Below, piece by piece: positions 63,794 through 64,000 of a DNA stretch of 64,000 nt. The stretch spans positions 16,898,079-16,962,078 of the forward strand of contig OZ025267.1 in the NCBI GenBank assembly GCA_964019165.1, given 5' to 3'. Each line of letters starts with the position of its first letter. Position 1 is the first letter of the stretch. Origin of the DNA: Mastigias papua (lineage: Eukaryota > Cnidaria > Scyphozoa > Rhizostomeae > Mastigiidae). The position numbers and the translations under genes are program-made. The notes under the pieces are model-generated. The model ran no database searches. It saw only the letters and a list, made by a program, of their open reading frames with translations, and was not told the DNA's origin.

Positions 63794-64000
63794 GTGGAAT
63801 TGATGTCTTTTAATACATCTAATCTATATCAATTAATCTTTGATTCTATTTTTGTCCTTATTCTATAAATACCTTTCTTAGCATTTCTATTTTCTGTACT
63901 GATATTGATTCAAGTTTAAGATGAAGTATTTATAGTGTAGATTTTTCACCCTTATTTGTCACCATGTAATACTGAATCTTTCAACTGTTATATAATAGTC

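Overview
The window is animal nuclear DNA. It carries spliced genes with GT-AG introns for animal-type proteins (lipoyl synthase, LLPH, a GCNA-type SprT protease, RBX1, a NUP98-like nucleoporin). The non-coding DNA is AT-rich and crowded with LINE relics, a Penelope-like relic, MITE-like elements, tRNA-derived SINEs and TA microsatellites. An invertebrate is likely, perhaps non-bilaterian such as a cnidarian or sponge, but the sequence does not fix the taxon. All gene models below were spliced by hand from frame, splice signals and family knowledge; there was no transcript evidence.

Layout. 1-11 kb: no gene recognised; LINE relics, a young 1.36-kb LTR element with almost identical LTRs (5092-6448), a (TA)70 tract and MITEs. 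11.3-17.2 kb (minus): an unrecognised coiled-coil protein with a probable GC-AG intron. 19.2-28.7 kb (minus): complete lipoyl synthase (LIAS), 11 exons, 370 residues; its last intron holds a TA-rich array closed by an inverted repeat. 28.8-29.5 kb (plus): LLPH, 2 exons, 129 residues, head to head with LIAS across 100 bp. 32.4-50.6 kb (plus): a 21-exon GCNA model, 523 residues, with an Asp/Gly-rich disordered region, candidate SUMO-interacting motifs on very small exons, a SprT metalloprotease domain, a zinc ribbon and an HMG-like C-terminus. 53.4-59.3 kb (plus): complete RBX1, 6 exons, 114 residues. 62.6 kb to the end (plus): the first four exons of a NUP98-like FG nucleoporin that runs off the window.

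The genes do not form a pathway. LIAS acts in mitochondria, LLPH in the nucleus/nucleolus, GCNA in germline genome maintenance, RBX1 in cullin-RING ubiquitin ligases and NUP98 in the nuclear pore. The most interesting points are the microexon-coded SIM/acid region of GCNA, the LIAS/LLPH bidirectional promoter, the very recent LTR insertion, a hairpin MITE nested inside a second repeat whose empty copy lies 19 kb away, and the unidentified coiled-coil gene. I found no bacterial-style system, CRISPR array or new enzyme cluster.
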